Origin: Paralcaligenes sp. KSB-10
GTDB taxonomy: Bacteria; Pseudomonadota; Gammaproteobacteria; Burkholderiales; Burkholderiaceae_B
Length of the DNA: 64,000 nucleotides
NCBI RefSeq assembly: GCF_021266465.1
Contig: NZ_CP089848.1
Location: 1,612,001 to 1,676,000 of the forward strand
Direction: 5' to 3'
Part shown: positions 35,888-45,963 of the stretch, piece by piece
Layout: each line of letters starts with the position of its first letter
How positions within the stretch are numbered: position 1 is the first letter of the stretch
The notes under the pieces: generated by a model
What the model saw: only the letters and a program-made list of their open reading frames with translations
What the model was told of the DNA's origin: nothing
The model's database searches: none
Position numbers and translations under genes: made by a program

Positions 35888-35915
35888 AGACGGTGCCATG
35901 CAGACGGCACCGTCT
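35888..35915 (-). terminator. Second hairpin of the pstS-pstC spacer
   Basis: On the minus strand AGACGGTGCC and GGCACCGTCT form a 10-bp perfect stem with an 8-base loop, followed by TTGTTGTG. It can act as an attenuator or leaky terminator that lowers pstCAB relative to pstS. Confidence 0.55.
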
Positions 35916-35917
35916 CC

Positions 35918-35943
35918 AGGGCTTGCAAAAACACACAAGCCCT
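35918..35943 (-). terminator. First hairpin directly after pstS
   Basis: AGGGCTTG and CAAGCCCT form a perfect 8-bp stem with a 10-base loop, 11 bases after the pstS stop. There is no T tract, so it more likely protects the pstS 3' end from exonucleases than terminates by itself. Confidence 0.5.
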
Positions 35944-35954
35944 TGATTTAACGC

Positions 35955-36998
35955 TTATTTCCAGATCGGGGCGCCGTCGGGGCCTTTGATCTCGGATTTC
36001 CAGAGTGCGGTAATCTGGCTGGTTACCGCGTCAGGCAAAGGAACATAGTCGAGCGCTTCAGCCGATTTGCCGCCTTTTTTGAAGGCCCAGTCGAAAAAGG
36101 CCAGTACTTGTTTGGCTGCTTCCGGCTTGTCCTGCTTCTTGTGCACCAGAATGAACGTGGCGGATGTCACAGGCCAGGACTGCGCACCGGGCTCGTCGGT
36201 CAGCACCACGCCCATTCCAGGCGCGCTCTTCCAGTCGGCATTGGCGGCCGCTGCGGCAAAGGCAGGCTGAGTAGGCTGCACGAATTTGCCATCCTTGTTC
36301 TGCAACTGGGTCCAGGCAAGATTGTTTTGCTTGGCATAGGCATATTCGACATAGCCGATCGAGTCTTTCAACTGACGCACATACGCGGCAACGCCTTCGT
36401 TACCCTTGCCGCCTTGACCGACAGGCCACTTGACGGCCTTGCCTTCGCCAACCTGCGATTTCCAGGCAGGTGAAACCTTGGACAGGTAGTTGGTCCAGCC
36501 GAAAGTCGTGCCCGAACCGTCCGAACGATGGACCACGATAATCGACTTGCTTGGCAGCGCCAAGCCGGGGTTCAGCGCCTTGATGGCGGCATCGTCCCAT
36601 TTGGCGACTTTACCCAGGAAGATGTCGGCAAGAACCGCGCCAGACAGCTTGAGCTGGCCGGCCTTGATGCCATCGACATTGACAACGGGCACGGTGCCGC
36701 CGATTACGGCCGGGAACTGAAACAGGCCGTTCTTGTCCAGGGCATCGCCCTTCATCGGGTCATCAGACGCACCGAAATCGACTGTTTTCGCAATGATCTG
36801 CTGCTGGCCGCCGCCGGAACCGATGGACTGGTAATTGACACGGTTACCTGTTTGTTCTTTGTATTCGGCCGCCCATTTGGCATAAACGGGATAGGGGAAC
36901 GACGCGCCTGCGCCGGTAATGTCCGCAGCATGAGCTGACAGTGCCGCTGCACCAATAGCCATGCCGATCGAGATTTGCAATATAACGCGTTTAAACAT
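35955..36998 (-). CDS. pstS: Periplasmic phosphate-binding protein PstS
   Basis: A 347-residue phosphate-binding protein. Residues 1-24 are a Sec signal ending SAHA. The mature N-terminus DITGAGASFPYPVYAKWAAE and the phosphate-binding segments SIGSGGGQQQI and HRSDGSGTTFGWTNYLS are diagnostic. ATG 36998 is chosen over an adjacent upstream TTG; AAGGA precedes it. A PHO-box-like site lies at 37072-37089, so the operon is expected to be induced by PhoB when phosphate is scarce. Confidence 0.97.
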   Translation of the reverse strand: MFKRVILQISIGMAIGAAALSAHAADITGAGASFPYPVYAKWAAEYKEQTGNRVNYQSIGSGGGQQQIIAKTVDFGASDDPMKGDALDKNGLFQFPAVIGGTVPVVNVDGIKAGQLKLSGAVLADIFLGKVAKWDDAAIKALNPGLALPSKSIIVVHRSDGSGTTFGWTNYLSKVSPAWKSQVGEGKAVKWPVGQGGKGNEGVAAYVRQLKDSIGYVEYAYAKQNNLAWTQLQNKDGKFVQPTQPAFAAAAANADWKSAPGMGVVLTDEPGAQSWPVTSATFILVHKKQDKPEAAKQVLAFFDWAFKKGGKSAEALDYVPLPDAVTSQITALWKSEIKGPDGAPIWK

Positions 36999-37071
36999 CA
37001 AGAGATCCTTTAGGACTGATGAACAATAAGTACAGGCATAACCTGAACAAACGCAATGCTAAACCTCGAAT

Positions 37072-37089
37072 ATGACATGTTCGTGACAA
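37072..37089 (-). promoter_or_regulatory. PHO-box-like site upstream of pstS
   Basis: Read on the minus strand the site is TTGTCACGAACATGTCAT, two TGTCA repeats in 11-base register as in the PhoB consensus CTGTCATANATCTGTCAT. Ten bases later comes TAGCAT, a plausible -10. The box is about 74 bases before the pstS ATG. Confidence 0.72.
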
Positions 37090-37101
37090 TTCAAATCAAT
37101 G

Positions 37102-39174
37102 TCACGCCCCGAGCACCTGCATCAGATGATTATGCAAGTTGAAAGCCGCGCCACGGCTTTTAACCTTGACATAACTTCCGTCCGGCTGCTCGCGCCACGA
37201 CAGCTGATTGTCCCGCAGCGCGCAGGTAAACGCTTCGCTGATGACGCGTTTTTTCAGGGATTTGTCCAAAATGGGAAAACCCACTTCGACCCGACGGAAG
37301 AAATTCCGGTCCATCCAGTCGGCCGAAGCCAGATACACATTTTCTTCGCCCTGGTTATAGAAATAAAACACCCTGGAATGCTCCAGAAAACGCCCGATCA
37401 CGGACCTTACCTGGATATTTTCAGACAGCCCGGGAACACCCGCGCGCAGGGCGCACGCCCCGCGGACGATCAGATCGATCTTGACGCCTGCCTGGCTCGC
37501 CTTGTAGAGCTCGTCGATTACGATGGGTTCCAGCAGCGAATTCATTTTGGCCATGACACGCGCCTTTTGGCCCGCCTTGGCTTGAATGGCCTCGGCCCGT
37601 ATCATGGCCACCATGGTTTCATGCAGGGTAAAGGGCGACTGCAGCAGCATTTTCAGGGGACGGCGCGCACCCAAGCCCGTCAGCAGCGAAAAAATCTTGT
37701 CCATGTCTTCACACATCTTGGGATTTGCCGTCAGCAGGCCGAAATCAGTGTAAAGCTTGCTGGTACGCGGATGATAATTGCCTGTGCCCAAATGGCCATA
37801 GCGCCTGATCAGGCCTTTTTCACGCCTCAATACAAGCACCATTTTGGCGTGAGTCTTGTGCGCTACAACCCCGTAACTGACATGCGCCCCTACCGCCTCG
37901 AGCTTTGCCGCCCAATTGATATTGGTTTGTTCGTCGAAGCGCGCCATCAGTTCGACCACCACGGTCACTTCCTTGCCCGCCTTGGCCGCGGTCAGCAGCA
38001 GGCGCATCAGCTCGGAATCTTCGCCGGTACGATAGATGGTCTGCTTGATGGCGACTACGTTCGGATCGAACGCGGCGGCCGTCAAAAAACTGATCACAGG
38101 CTGGAAAGACTGATAGGGATGGTGCAGCAGGCGGTCACGCTCGGCAATCGCCGCGAACAGCTCGTCGGGCTTGTCCAGGACTTCGTCGAACGGCGCGGGC
38201 ACTTTGGGCCGATAATCGGGAAACAGCAGATCGGGGCGTTCAACCGTGTTGCACAGATGCATCAAACGCGACAGATTGACCGGGCCGCTGACCCGATACG
38301 TGTCCCGGGGTTCCAGAGAAAACTCGCGCTGAAGAAAAGAAGCCAGTTCGGGCGGCATGAGATGATCGATTTCAAGCCTGACCGCGGCGCCAAAATTACG
38401 CTGCGATAGCTCGCCCTGCAGAGCTTGCCGCAAATTCGTGATTTCTTCCTCGTCGACAAACAAATCACTGTTGCGTGTCACACGCCACTGGTGGCAGCCC
38501 TTGACCTCGAGCCCTGGAAACAACTCGCCCACAAAGGCGCTGATCAGGGCGGTGAGGAACATGAATCCGTTGGGGATGCCGGCAATCTCGGAGGGTACTT
38601 TGATCAATCGCGGCAAGGCGCGGGGCGCCTGGACAATTGCGATCGAGGCGCGGCGGCCGAATGCATCCTGTCCCGACAGCGAAATGATGAAATTCAGACT
38701 TTTGTTATAAACCCGTGGAAAGGGATGGGCCGGATCGAGCCCTATGGGCGTCAGCATCGGCATGACATCCCGATTGAAAGTGGCATGAGCCCACTCGCGC
38801 AAAGCGTCGGTCCAGGAGGAAGGATCGAGCAATCCGATGCCTTCGGCCATAAGCTTGGGCAGGATCTGCGTCATCAATAGCGCATTCTGCCGTTCTATCA
38901 CACTGTGCGCCGCCACCTGGACGCGCTCGAAGGCCTCGTTCGGGGTTAGCCCATCTCCTCCGATCAGGCCCGAGTTCTGCAACTGCTGCTCTTTCAGGCT
39001 GGAAATGCGGATTTCAAAAAATTCGTCCAGATTTGAACTGACTATGCATAGATAGCGTAGCCGTTCCAGCAGCGGAGTAGCGCGGCTTTCAGCCATAGCC
39101 AATACACGCTCGTTGAACTTCAGCAAAGACAGTTCGCGATTCAGCAGCGTCGACTCGGGAAAAGAAAGAGACAT
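37102..39174 (-). CDS. ppk: Polyphosphate kinase PPK1
   Basis: A 690-residue PPK1 that polymerises the gamma-phosphate of ATP into polyphosphate. The N-terminal segment LLNRELSLLKFNERVLA, the active-site region RYGHLGTGNYHP (about residues 458-469) containing conserved histidines, and the C-terminal LASADWMDRNFFRRVEVGFP are all present. Length is typical. It is divergent from ppx, and a PHO-box-like site lies just upstream, linking polyphosphate storage to phosphate starvation. Confidence 0.97.
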   Translation of the reverse strand: MSLSFPESTLLNRELSLLKFNERVLAMAESRATPLLERLRYLCIVSSNLDEFFEIRISSLKEQQLQNSGLIGGDGLTPNEAFERVQVAAHSVIERQNALLMTQILPKLMAEGIGLLDPSSWTDALREWAHATFNRDVMPMLTPIGLDPAHPFPRVYNKSLNFIISLSGQDAFGRRASIAIVQAPRALPRLIKVPSEIAGIPNGFMFLTALISAFVGELFPGLEVKGCHQWRVTRNSDLFVDEEEITNLRQALQGELSQRNFGAAVRLEIDHLMPPELASFLQREFSLEPRDTYRVSGPVNLSRLMHLCNTVERPDLLFPDYRPKVPAPFDEVLDKPDELFAAIAERDRLLHHPYQSFQPVISFLTAAAFDPNVVAIKQTIYRTGEDSELMRLLLTAAKAGKEVTVVVELMARFDEQTNINWAAKLEAVGAHVSYGVVAHKTHAKMVLVLRREKGLIRRYGHLGTGNYHPRTSKLYTDFGLLTANPKMCEDMDKIFSLLTGLGARRPLKMLLQSPFTLHETMVAMIRAEAIQAKAGQKARVMAKMNSLLEPIVIDELYKASQAGVKIDLIVRGACALRAGVPGLSENIQVRSVIGRFLEHSRVFYFYNQGEENVYLASADWMDRNFFRRVEVGFPILDKSLKKRVISEAFTCALRDNQLSWREQPDGSYVKVKSRGAAFNLHNHLMQVLGA

Positions 39175-39218
39175 ACAGTATCCATAAGACGGGGGGCAGA
39201 ATCTTTTACAGTATTTTT

Positions 39219-39236
39219 TTGACAGTTATGTGACAC
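39219..39236 (-). promoter_or_regulatory. PHO-box-like site upstream of ppk
   Basis: On the minus strand GTGTCACATAACTGTCAA contains two TGTCA repeats 11 bases apart. A TAAAAG hexamer follows after 10 bases, the same spacing as at the pstS site. The box ends 44 bases before the ppk ATG. Confidence 0.72.
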
Positions 39237-39334
39237 TCTAAGAGATTATGCAACAGCGTCGGCCCAACTCCACGCAAAACCGTGCTTTTCACTCATAATC
39301 GCGGCCCGGACCCAACACTGGCGGTTTCGGTCCT

Positions 39335-39340
39335 TATAAT
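39335..39340 (+). promoter_or_regulatory. TATAAT -10 element for ppx
   Basis: A perfect TATAAT lies 29 bases before the ppx ATG, with CCAACA at 17-base spacing as a possible -35. It is on the opposite strand from the ppk PHO box, about 100 bases away. Confidence 0.45.
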
Positions 39341-39369
39341 CTGGAAGTATTCATTATAAATTCCCCAGA

Positions 39370-40857
39370 ATGGACCAATTACTTGCTGCAGTCGATCTCG
39401 GCTCAAACAGCTTCCGACTGTCTATCGGCCGCGTCGTACAGCACGACGGCATTGCACAAATCTATGCCATCGACCGGCTTAAAGAGTCCGTACGCCTGGC
39501 TGCCGGCCTGGGCCCCGACAAAAAACTCGATCAGGAAGCCATAGAACGCGCCATTACGGTGCTGAAGCGATTCGGCGAGCGTATTTCGGGATTCCACCCC
39601 AACCGCGTGCGGGCCGTAGCCACCAATACATTCCGGGTGGCGCGCAACGTGGGCGATATTCTGCCTCGCGCTGAAGCGGCTCTGGGCTTCCCCATTGAAG
39701 TCATTGCGGGCCAGGAAGAAGCACGCCTGATTTTTTCCGGCGTGGCCAATGAACTTCCGCCATCCACCAACAAGCGGCTGGTTATCGACATAGGCGGCGG
39801 CTCGACCGAAGTCATCATTGGCCGGGGCTACGATCCGCTGCACATGGCATCGCTATATATGGGCTGTGTGAGCTTCGGGCAACACTTTTTCCCCGATGGG
39901 CGTATTACCGAGGCTAGAATGGAACAGGCCCAGCTGGCGGCCCGTCGCGAACTCGAAGCTATTTCAAGACTCTACCGAAAAACCGGCTGGCAGGAAGCGT
40001 ACGGATCATCCGGAACGGCCAAAGGCCTCTACGCCGTGCTGACTGAAGGCGGCATGTCGAAAAAAGGCATTACGCTGGGCGGCCTGGAAAAGCTCAAGGC
40101 CAAGCTGATACACGACGGCCGGGTCGTGGTCGGCACACTACCCGGGCTCAAGACCGACCGGGCACCGGTGCTGGCCAGTGGACTGGCCATCATGCTGGCT
40201 GCCTTCCATGAGCTGAAAATCAAGCTGATGATGCCCGGCGACGGGGCTTTGCGTATGGGCGTTCTGTACGACCTGCTCGGACGCGATTCGCCGCACGACA
40301 AGCGCTATGAAACCGTACTCCAGTTCATCAAACGCTATCACGTCGATACCAGCCAGGCGGCGCGCGTAAAAAAACTGGCCCTGAGTTTTTTCGAGCAAAT
40401 CGGCTTCGGCGACGACGAAAAACAAGACCTTGCACGTACTTTGTCCTGGGCCGCCGACCTGCACGAAATCGGCATATCGATTGCGCACGCCGATTACCAC
40501 AAGCACAGCGCCTACATACTCGAGCATGCCGACATGCCGGGATTTTCCAATGATGCGCAGGCATTGCTGGCCTGGTTTGCGCTTGGCCATCAGGGAAAAA
40601 TAAACAAACTGCGTGTACACGAGTCTAGCCGGGCGCAATGGCTTACGCTACTGTGTTTGCGCCTGGCCGTACTGTTGTCGCGGCGGCGTGAAGACACAAA
40701 TACCCTGCCTCTTGCCATCAACGCCAGCGCCAATACAATACGCGTCCGCGTGCAAAAATCATGGCTCGCCGACCACGCGTTGTCCGCCTATACCTTGCGT
40801 GGTGAAATGGCAGAATGGAACAAGGGCGACTTCAAGTTCGAACTGGACGAAACCTGA
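39370..40857 (+). CDS. ppx: Exopolyphosphatase (Ppx/GppA family)
   Basis: A 495-residue protein of the ASKHA fold. The phosphate-binding loops AVDLGSNSFRLSIGR (about 7-21) and LVIDIGGGSTEVIIG (about 137-151) are typical of Ppx/GppA. The C-terminal half carries an HD-like helical region (WAADLHEIGISIAHADYHKHSAY). It removes terminal phosphates from polyphosphate and may also hydrolyse pppGpp. It is divergent from ppk and converges on the olsB-like gene after 17 bases. Confidence 0.94.
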   Translation: MDQLLAAVDLGSNSFRLSIGRVVQHDGIAQIYAIDRLKESVRLAAGLGPDKKLDQEAIERAITVLKRFGERISGFHPNRVRAVATNTFRVARNVGDILPRAEAALGFPIEVIAGQEEARLIFSGVANELPPSTNKRLVIDIGGGSTEVIIGRGYDPLHMASLYMGCVSFGQHFFPDGRITEARMEQAQLAARRELEAISRLYRKTGWQEAYGSSGTAKGLYAVLTEGGMSKKGITLGGLEKLKAKLIHDGRVVVGTLPGLKTDRAPVLASGLAIMLAAFHELKIKLMMPGDGALRMGVLYDLLGRDSPHDKRYETVLQFIKRYHVDTSQAARVKKLALSFFEQIGFGDDEKQDLARTLSWAADLHEIGISIAHADYHKHSAYILEHADMPGFSNDAQALLAWFALGHQGKINKLRVHESSRAQWLTLLCLRLAVLLSRRREDTNTLPLAINASANTIRVRVQKSWLADHALSAYTLRGEMAEWNKGDFKFELDET

Positions 40858-40874
40858 ATCCAGGGCCACGCCGT

Positions 40875-41678
40875 TCAGGCCGCAACAGCGACTATTTCGT
40901 CGAGGCCAAAATGGCGGCGGTACCGGCTGTCCATGCATGTCATATCGAGCAACACCGGGAAATCGGCCGTGTTGAAATCGGGGTCCCAGGCCGGCTCACC
41001 GCAAATGGTTGCCCCCAGCTTCAGATACCCCTTGATGAGAGGCGGCACGCGAGCCGGCAATGTGCTGTCGAGCCGTTCGGTCGGATAACGATAACGCGGC
41101 TTCACAATCGGCAAATCGGGCTTGCTTTGCAAGGCCTTGCGGGCGGCGCGCCATACTTCGGCGGCCGTGATGCCGTCGTCACGCAGGCTCACACTGGCGC
41201 ACCCCAGCACATAGCGTGCGCCTATGCTGTCGACCAGCCTGGCGACTCCCGACCATAACAGCATGATGACCGAACCACTGCGATAATCGGCATGCGTACA
41301 TGAACGCCCTACCTCGACCAGATCCTCGCGTATTGTTCCCAGGCCGCTCAGATCGAACTCCGACTCGGAATAATAGCCTCCGGCTTTTCTGGCGTTGGCC
41401 GCCGTCATTAAGCGATAGGTGCCCACGACTCGACCCGAATCGATTTCCTTCACCATAAGGTGCTCGCACCAGGGATCGAAGCGATCACAATCGAGACCAT
41501 CGACAGCATCGGGAAAAACCGCATTCATTTCCTCGGTGAATACGTTGTACCGCAAGCGCTGGATCGCCTCCAGCTCTTCGTTGGTACGGGCCAGGCCCAT
41601 GACCAGGCCGCTGGTCGGCAGACTGGGCCAGGCCCCGCCAGGAATCGCGTTGGATTGTATTCGTGCAAGTTCTAACAT
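40875..41678 (-). CDS. olsB: OlsB-like ornithine N-acyltransferase (GNAT fold)
   Basis: A 267-residue GNAT-type N-acyltransferase of the OlsB/hemolysin-like family. EAIQRLRYNVFTEEMNAVFP, an EHLMVKEIDSGRVVGTYRLM segment and REDLVEVGRSCTHADYRSG are hallmarks. OlsB transfers a 3-hydroxyacyl group from ACP to the alpha-amino group of ornithine, the first step of ornithine-lipid synthesis; OlsA is not encoded alongside. ATG 41678 with GGAG 8 bases upstream is preferred over GTG 41687. The location next to pst, ppk and ppx fits a role in sparing phosphate, although no PHO box precedes it. Confidence 0.8.
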   Translation of the reverse strand: MLELARIQSNAIPGGAWPSLPTSGLVMGLARTNEELEAIQRLRYNVFTEEMNAVFPDAVDGLDCDRFDPWCEHLMVKEIDSGRVVGTYRLMTAANARKAGGYYSESEFDLSGLGTIREDLVEVGRSCTHADYRSGSVIMLLWSGVARLVDSIGARYVLGCASVSLRDDGITAAEVWRAARKALQSKPDLPIVKPRYRYPTERLDSTLPARVPPLIKGYLKLGATICGEPAWDPDFNTADFPVLLDMTCMDSRYRRHFGLDEIVAVAA

Positions 41679-41743
41679 AGGGATCACTCCGCCAACATTT
41701 CACGATTGTGCACGTTAAATGTTACAGGTTTTTGATAGCCACG

Positions 41744-43090
41744 TTACCCCTTTGTTAAATTTACCGCAACAAGTTGCCGCACGCCCTGCTCGGCCAGCGC
41801 GGCATCTTCGGCCTCAACCATCAGACGCAGCTTGGGCTCTGTTCCCGAAGCGCGAATCAGCACACGGCCCCGCCCACCCAATTGCTGTTCAACCTGCGAC
41901 TTGGCCTGCATGAGTCCGGCATGAGACTCCCATTTGATACCGGGCGCCAAAGGTACATTGACCATTTTTTGCGGATACATTTTCAATTCAGCCACCTGGC
42001 TGGCCAAGGTTTCGCCACTGCGCCGCATGCCGGTCAGGACCTGCAGCGCGGCAATAATGCCGTCGCCCGTTGTGTGGCAATCGAGACACAAAAGATGCCC
42101 GGAGCTCTCGCCGCCGTATAGCCAGCCGCGATTGAGCATGCTTTCAAGCACATAGCGATCGCCCACCTTGGCTCGGTCAAAACCGACTCCCAGGGCCTGC
42201 ATCTGCTTTTCAAAGCCGAAGTTGGTCATCAGTGTACCCACGACACCATCGACCTTGCCTGCGGCCATACGGCCCCGGACGATGGCGTACAGCAGCTCGT
42301 CGCCATTGAAGAGCCGCCCGGAGCCATCGACCATTTGCAGCCGGTCCGCGTCGCCATCCAGGGCAATCCCGATATCGGCGCCTTTGGCCTGCACCTCGGC
42401 GATGAGCTGCTCGGGGTGCAGAGCCCCCACACCTTCGTTGATATTGAAGCCGTCGGGCTGGCACCCGATGGCGTGAACATCGGCGCCGAGCTCCCGAAAT
42501 ACGTGAGGGGCGACATGGTAGGCCGCGCCATGCGCGGCGTCGACCACGATTTTCAAGCCCGACAAATCAAGCTCGTTGGGAAAGGTGCTCTTGCAGAATT
42601 CGATATAGCGCCCCGCGGCATCATCGATGCGGCGGGCCCGGCCCAAGGCTTCGGAACTCACGCAGCCCAAAGGCTCGGCAATAGCGGCCTCGATCTGCTC
42701 TTCGACATCGTCGGGCAACTTCATGCCCTGGGCCGAGAAAAACTTGATGCCGTTGTCCTGATACGGATTGTGCGACGCACTGATGACGATGCCCGCCACC
42801 AGACGCAAGGTGCGCGTCAGGTAAGCCACGGCAGGCGTCGGTATCGGGCCCGCCAGCAGCACATCGATGCCCGCCGCGGACAGCCCGGCCTCGAGCGCGG
42901 ACTCGAGCATGTAGCCGGATATCCGCGTGTCTTTGCCGATAAGCACGGTCGGGCGTCCGCGCCCGGGGTTTTGCCGCGCCAGCACACGCCCGGCCGCGTA
43001 GCCCAGGCGCAGGGCAAACTCGGCATTGATGGTGGGGCCTCCCACCTCGCCACGGACACCATCGGTACCAAAATACTTGCGTTGACTCAT
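41744..43090 (-). CDS. glmM: Phosphoglucosamine mutase
   Basis: A 448-residue enzyme converting glucosamine-6-phosphate to glucosamine-1-phosphate for peptidoglycan and LPS. The start [13 protein letters not shown], the phosphoserine loop [17 protein letters not shown] (Ser106), the metal loop DGDADR and the C-terminal [15 protein letters not shown] are intact. The frame is open about 100 codons upstream, but only ATG 43090 gives the family N-terminus, and it overlaps the folP stop (ATGA). Confidence 0.97.
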   Translation of the reverse strand: MSQRKYFGTDGVRGEVGGPTINAEFALRLGYAAGRVLARQNPGRGRPTVLIGKDTRISGYMLESALEAGLSAAGIDVLLAGPIPTPAVAYLTRTLRLVAGIVISASHNPYQDNGIKFFSAQGMKLPDDVEEQIEAAIAEPLGCVSSEALGRARRIDDAAGRYIEFCKSTFPNELDLSGLKIVVDAAHGAAYHVAPHVFRELGADVHAIGCQPDGFNINEGVGALHPEQLIAEVQAKGADIGIALDGDADRLQMVDGSGRLFNGDELLYAIVRGRMAAGKVDGVVGTLMTNFGFEKQMQALGVGFDRAKVGDRYVLESMLNRGWLYGGESSGHLLCLDCHTTGDGIIAALQVLTGMRRSGETLASQVAELKMYPQKMVNVPLAPGIKWESHAGLMQAKSQVEQQLGGRGRVLIRASGTEPKLRLMVEAEDAALAEQGVRQLVAVNLTKG

Positions 43091-43929
43091 AAAGAGACTC
43101 CATGTTCTATTGCCTGCCACACCTTGATGGCGTCGACCGTTGCCGATACATCGTGCACACGCACGATTTCGGCGCCACGGGCAATGCCAGCCAGGGCGGC
43201 CGCGAGGCTGCCTGCCACCCGCTCGGGGGCCGGGCGGCCGGTAATATGGCCTATCATCGATTTGCGCGACAAACCCAGCAACAAAGGGTAGCCCGCAATC
43301 CGGACCTGCGCGAGGTGCTGCAGCAATAAATAATTTTGCGGGTGGGTTTTGCCGAAACCGAACCCAGGATCCAGCACTATACGCCGCGGCTGTATTCCGC
43401 ATCGCAGCATTGCATCCAGACGTTCCTGCAGGAATTGTTTGACGTCCTGCAATACATCATTATATTTAGGGGCCTGCTGCATAGTGCGCGGCTCGCCCTG
43501 CATATGCATCACGCACAAGCCGCAGCGCGACTGCGCTACAGCGTCGATGGCGCCAGGTTGGCGAAAACCATAGATATCATTGATGATGTCGGCCCCGGCT
43601 CCCAGCACGGCCCGCATGACTTCCGGCTTGAACGTATCGACAGACAAAGGCACACCGCTGTCGCGCAAGGCTTCAATCACCGGCAAAAGCCGTCTTAGCT
43701 CTTCGTCCGCGGGGATGGCATCAGCGCCTGGGCGGGTCGACTCCGCGCCGATATCCACGATATCGGCGCCTTCGGCAATCAGGGCCTGGGCATGGGCAAT
43801 CGCGGCGTCGGTCTCAAAATACAAGGCCCCGTCGGAAAAGGAATCCCGGGTGACATTGACGATTCCCATAACCAATGGGCGCTCGAACCGCAGTTCGAAG
43901 CGCCCACACAGCCACGTCGTTGTGCCCAT
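43087..43929 (-). CDS. folP: Dihydropteroate synthase
   Basis: A 280-residue enzyme joining p-aminobenzoate to dihydropterin pyrophosphate in folate synthesis and the target of sulfonamides. [16 protein letters not shown], a [12 protein letters not shown] segment and [11 protein letters not shown] are the family signatures. GTRDSFSDG carries Arg where many enzymes have Pro (NVTPDSFSDGG). ATG 43929 lies 17 bases after the ftsH stop, in the common ftsH-folP-glmM order. Confidence 0.96.
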   Translation of the reverse strand: MGTTTWLCGRFELRFERPLVMGIVNVTRDSFSDGALYFETDAAIAHAQALIAEGADIVDIGAESTRPGADAIPADEELRRLLPVIEALRDSGVPLSVDTFKPEVMRAVLGAGADIINDIYGFRQPGAIDAVAQSRCGLCVMHMQGEPRTMQQAPKYNDVLQDVKQFLQERLDAMLRCGIQPRRIVLDPGFGFGKTHPQNYLLLQHLAQVRIAGYPLLLGLSRKSMIGHITGRPAPERVAGSLAAALAGIARGAEIVRVHDVSATVDAIKVWQAIEHGVSL

Positions 43930-43946
43930 TGGAATGCGAAGCGCTT

Positions 43947-45848
43947 CTAGACGGGGGTGGCTGCCGCGCTGCTGCTGCCGCCTGCCGACGACAAGCCGGT
44001 GGGCGGTGTATTGTCGGAGGTATCCGAGGGTACCTGCGGCACCTTGGGCGGCCGTGGAGGGCGGCCTTCCATGATGTCTTTGATCTGATCGGCGTCGATG
44101 GTTTCCCATTCGAGCAAGGCAGCCGTCATGGCTTCCATTTTGTCGCGATTGTCTTCGATGATCTTGCGTGCAACAGCATATTGCTCATCGATGATCGAAC
44201 GGATTTCGTGATCCACCTTTTGCATGGTGGCCTCGGAGACATGCGTGGTTTTGGTTACGCTGCGTCCCAGGAATACTTCGCCTTCGTTCTCGGCGTATAC
44301 GACCGGCCCCAGAGAGTCGGTCATGCCGTAACGCGTGACGATGTCGCGCGCAATCGCCGTGGCCCGCTCGAAATCGTTCGAGGCGCCGGTAGTCATTTGA
44401 TGCATGAAAATTTCTTCGGCGATACGTCCGCCGAACAATACGGCAATGGTATTGAGCAGACGCTCTTTATCCATGCTGTAGCGATCGCCTTCAGGCAATT
44501 GCATGGTGACGCCCAAGGCGCGGCCGCGCGGAATGATCGTAACCTTGTGCACCGGGTCGGTCTTGGGCAGCATACGCGCCACCAGCGCATGACCGGACTC
44601 GTGATAAGCCGTATTTTTACGCTCTTCCTCGGGCATGACGATGGAACGGCGTTCGGCGCCCATGATGATTTTGTCTTTGGCTTTCTCAAAGTCGCTCATG
44701 TCGACAGTGCGGCCGCTGCGCCGTGCGGCAAACAGCGCCGCTTCATTGACCAGATTGGCCAGATCGGCGCCCGAAAATCCAGGCGTGCCGCGTGCCAGAA
44801 CCAGCGCATCGACGTTGGTCGCCAAAGGCACCTTGCGCATATGCACTTTCAGGATTTGCTCGCGCCCACGGATATCGGGCAGGTTCACCACCACCTGACG
44901 ATCGAAACGCCCCGGACGCAACAGCGCCGGATCGAGCACATCGGGACGGTTGGTAGCGGCAATCACGATAACGCCCTGCCCCGACTCGAAGCCATCCATC
45001 TCGACCAGCATCTGGTTAAGCGTTTGCTCGCGTTCGTCGTTGCCACCACCCAGGCCGGCGCCGCGCTGGCGACCCACGGCATCGATTTCATCGATGAAAA
45101 TAATGCAGGGAGACTGCTTCTTGGCATTTTCGAACATGTCGCGCACGCGGGCCGCGCCCACGCCCACGAACATTTCAACGAAATCCGAACCCGAAATGCT
45201 GAAGAACGGCACCTTGGCTTCACCGGCAATGGCTTTGGCCAGCAGGGTCTTACCCGTACCGGGCGAGCCCACCATCAGCACGCCACGCGGAATACGCCCG
45301 CCCAGGCGCTGGAACCGGGTCGGGTCGCGCAGGAAATCGACCAGCTCTTGCACATCTTCTTTGGCCTCGTCGCACCCGGCGACATCGGCAAACGTAATGT
45401 TATTGGTGTTTTCATCGAGCATGCGCGCGCGCGATTTGCCAAAGCTGAACGCACCGCCCTTGCCTCCCCCCTGCATTTGGCGCATGAAGAATATCCATAC
45501 ACCGATCAGGAGCAGCATGGGGAACCAGGAAATGAACAGGCTGGTCAGGAACGAGGGCTCTTCGCGCGCTTTGCCCGAAACCTGAACGCCATATTTGACC
45601 AGCTCCGGTACCATCCAGAGATCGCCCGGCGAGGTCAGATTATAGGGACGCCCGGCATCGGGAGTCACATAAAGCGTATCGCCCTGGATGTCGACCTTGC
45701 TGATGCGCCCGGCTTGCGCGTCGCTCATGAATTGAGTATAGGTGACCGTCTCGGTAGAGGCGGCACGCCCGTCGAACTGCTTAAAAACCGTAAACAGCAC
45801 CAGAGCGATCACCATCCAGATCGCCACCTTGGAAAACGAGTTGTTCAA
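43947..45848 (-). CDS. ftsH: ATP-dependent membrane zinc protease FtsH
   Basis: A 633-residue FtsH. Two membrane helices (about 8-23 and 103-122) flank a periplasmic domain. The AAA module has Walker A GSPGTGKT (194-201), Walker B IIFIDEID and the SRH ([20 protein letters not shown]). The zinc site HESGH is at 416-420. The start is TTG 45848, encoding [17 protein letters not shown] lies 6 bases before it and homologues begin at this point; the farther upstream ATG adds an unlike leader. It degrades misassembled membrane proteins and short-lived regulators. rlmE lies 115 bases upstream. Confidence 0.97.
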   Translation of the reverse strand: MNNSFSKVAIWMVIALVLFTVFKQFDGRAASTETVTYTQFMSDAQAGRISKVDIQGDTLYVTPDAGRPYNLTSPGDLWMVPELVKYGVQVSGKAREEPSFLTSLFISWFPMLLLIGVWIFFMRQMQGGGKGGAFSFGKSRARMLDENTNNITFADVAGCDEAKEDVQELVDFLRDPTRFQRLGGRIPRGVLMVGSPGTGKTLLAKAIAGEAKVPFFSISGSDFVEMFVGVGAARVRDMFENAKKQSPCIIFIDEIDAVGRQRGAGLGGGNDEREQTLNQMLVEMDGFESGQGVIVIAATNRPDVLDPALLRPGRFDRQVVVNLPDIRGREQILKVHMRKVPLATNVDALVLARGTPGFSGADLANLVNEAALFAARRSGRTVDMSDFEKAKDKIIMGAERRSIVMPEEERKNTAYHESGHALVARMLPKTDPVHKVTIIPRGRALGVTMQLPEGDRYSMDKERLLNTIAVLFGGRIAEEIFMHQMTTGASNDFERATAIARDIVTRYGMTDSLGPVVYAENEGEVFLGRSVTKTTHVSEATMQKVDHEIRSIIDEQYAVARKIIEDNRDKMEAMTAALLEWETIDADQIKDIMEGRPPRPPKVPQVPSDTSDNTPPTGLSSAGGSSSAAATPV

Positions 45849-45963
45849 AGCCAACCTCCTACGTGTAACTTCGACTTGTCGAGCGCCCCCGCACTTACGG
45901 CAGCCAGACAAGTATGTCAATGATTCATTCTAACCCGATAGAAAAAATCTTGTTTAGGAATCA

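Noticed and set aside
37099-38409. A 436-codon open frame opposite ppk
   Set aside because: Antisense shadow of a conserved PPK1 with no start site or domain support.
41679-41743. PHO box upstream of olsB
   Set aside because: The spacer has a single CTGTAAC-like element and no second TGTCA in 11-base register.
43875-45923. A 682-codon open frame on the + strand opposite ftsH
   Set aside because: It is antisense to an intact, highly conserved ftsH and its translation is His/Arg-rich without any domain; long antisense frames are common in GC-rich genes.
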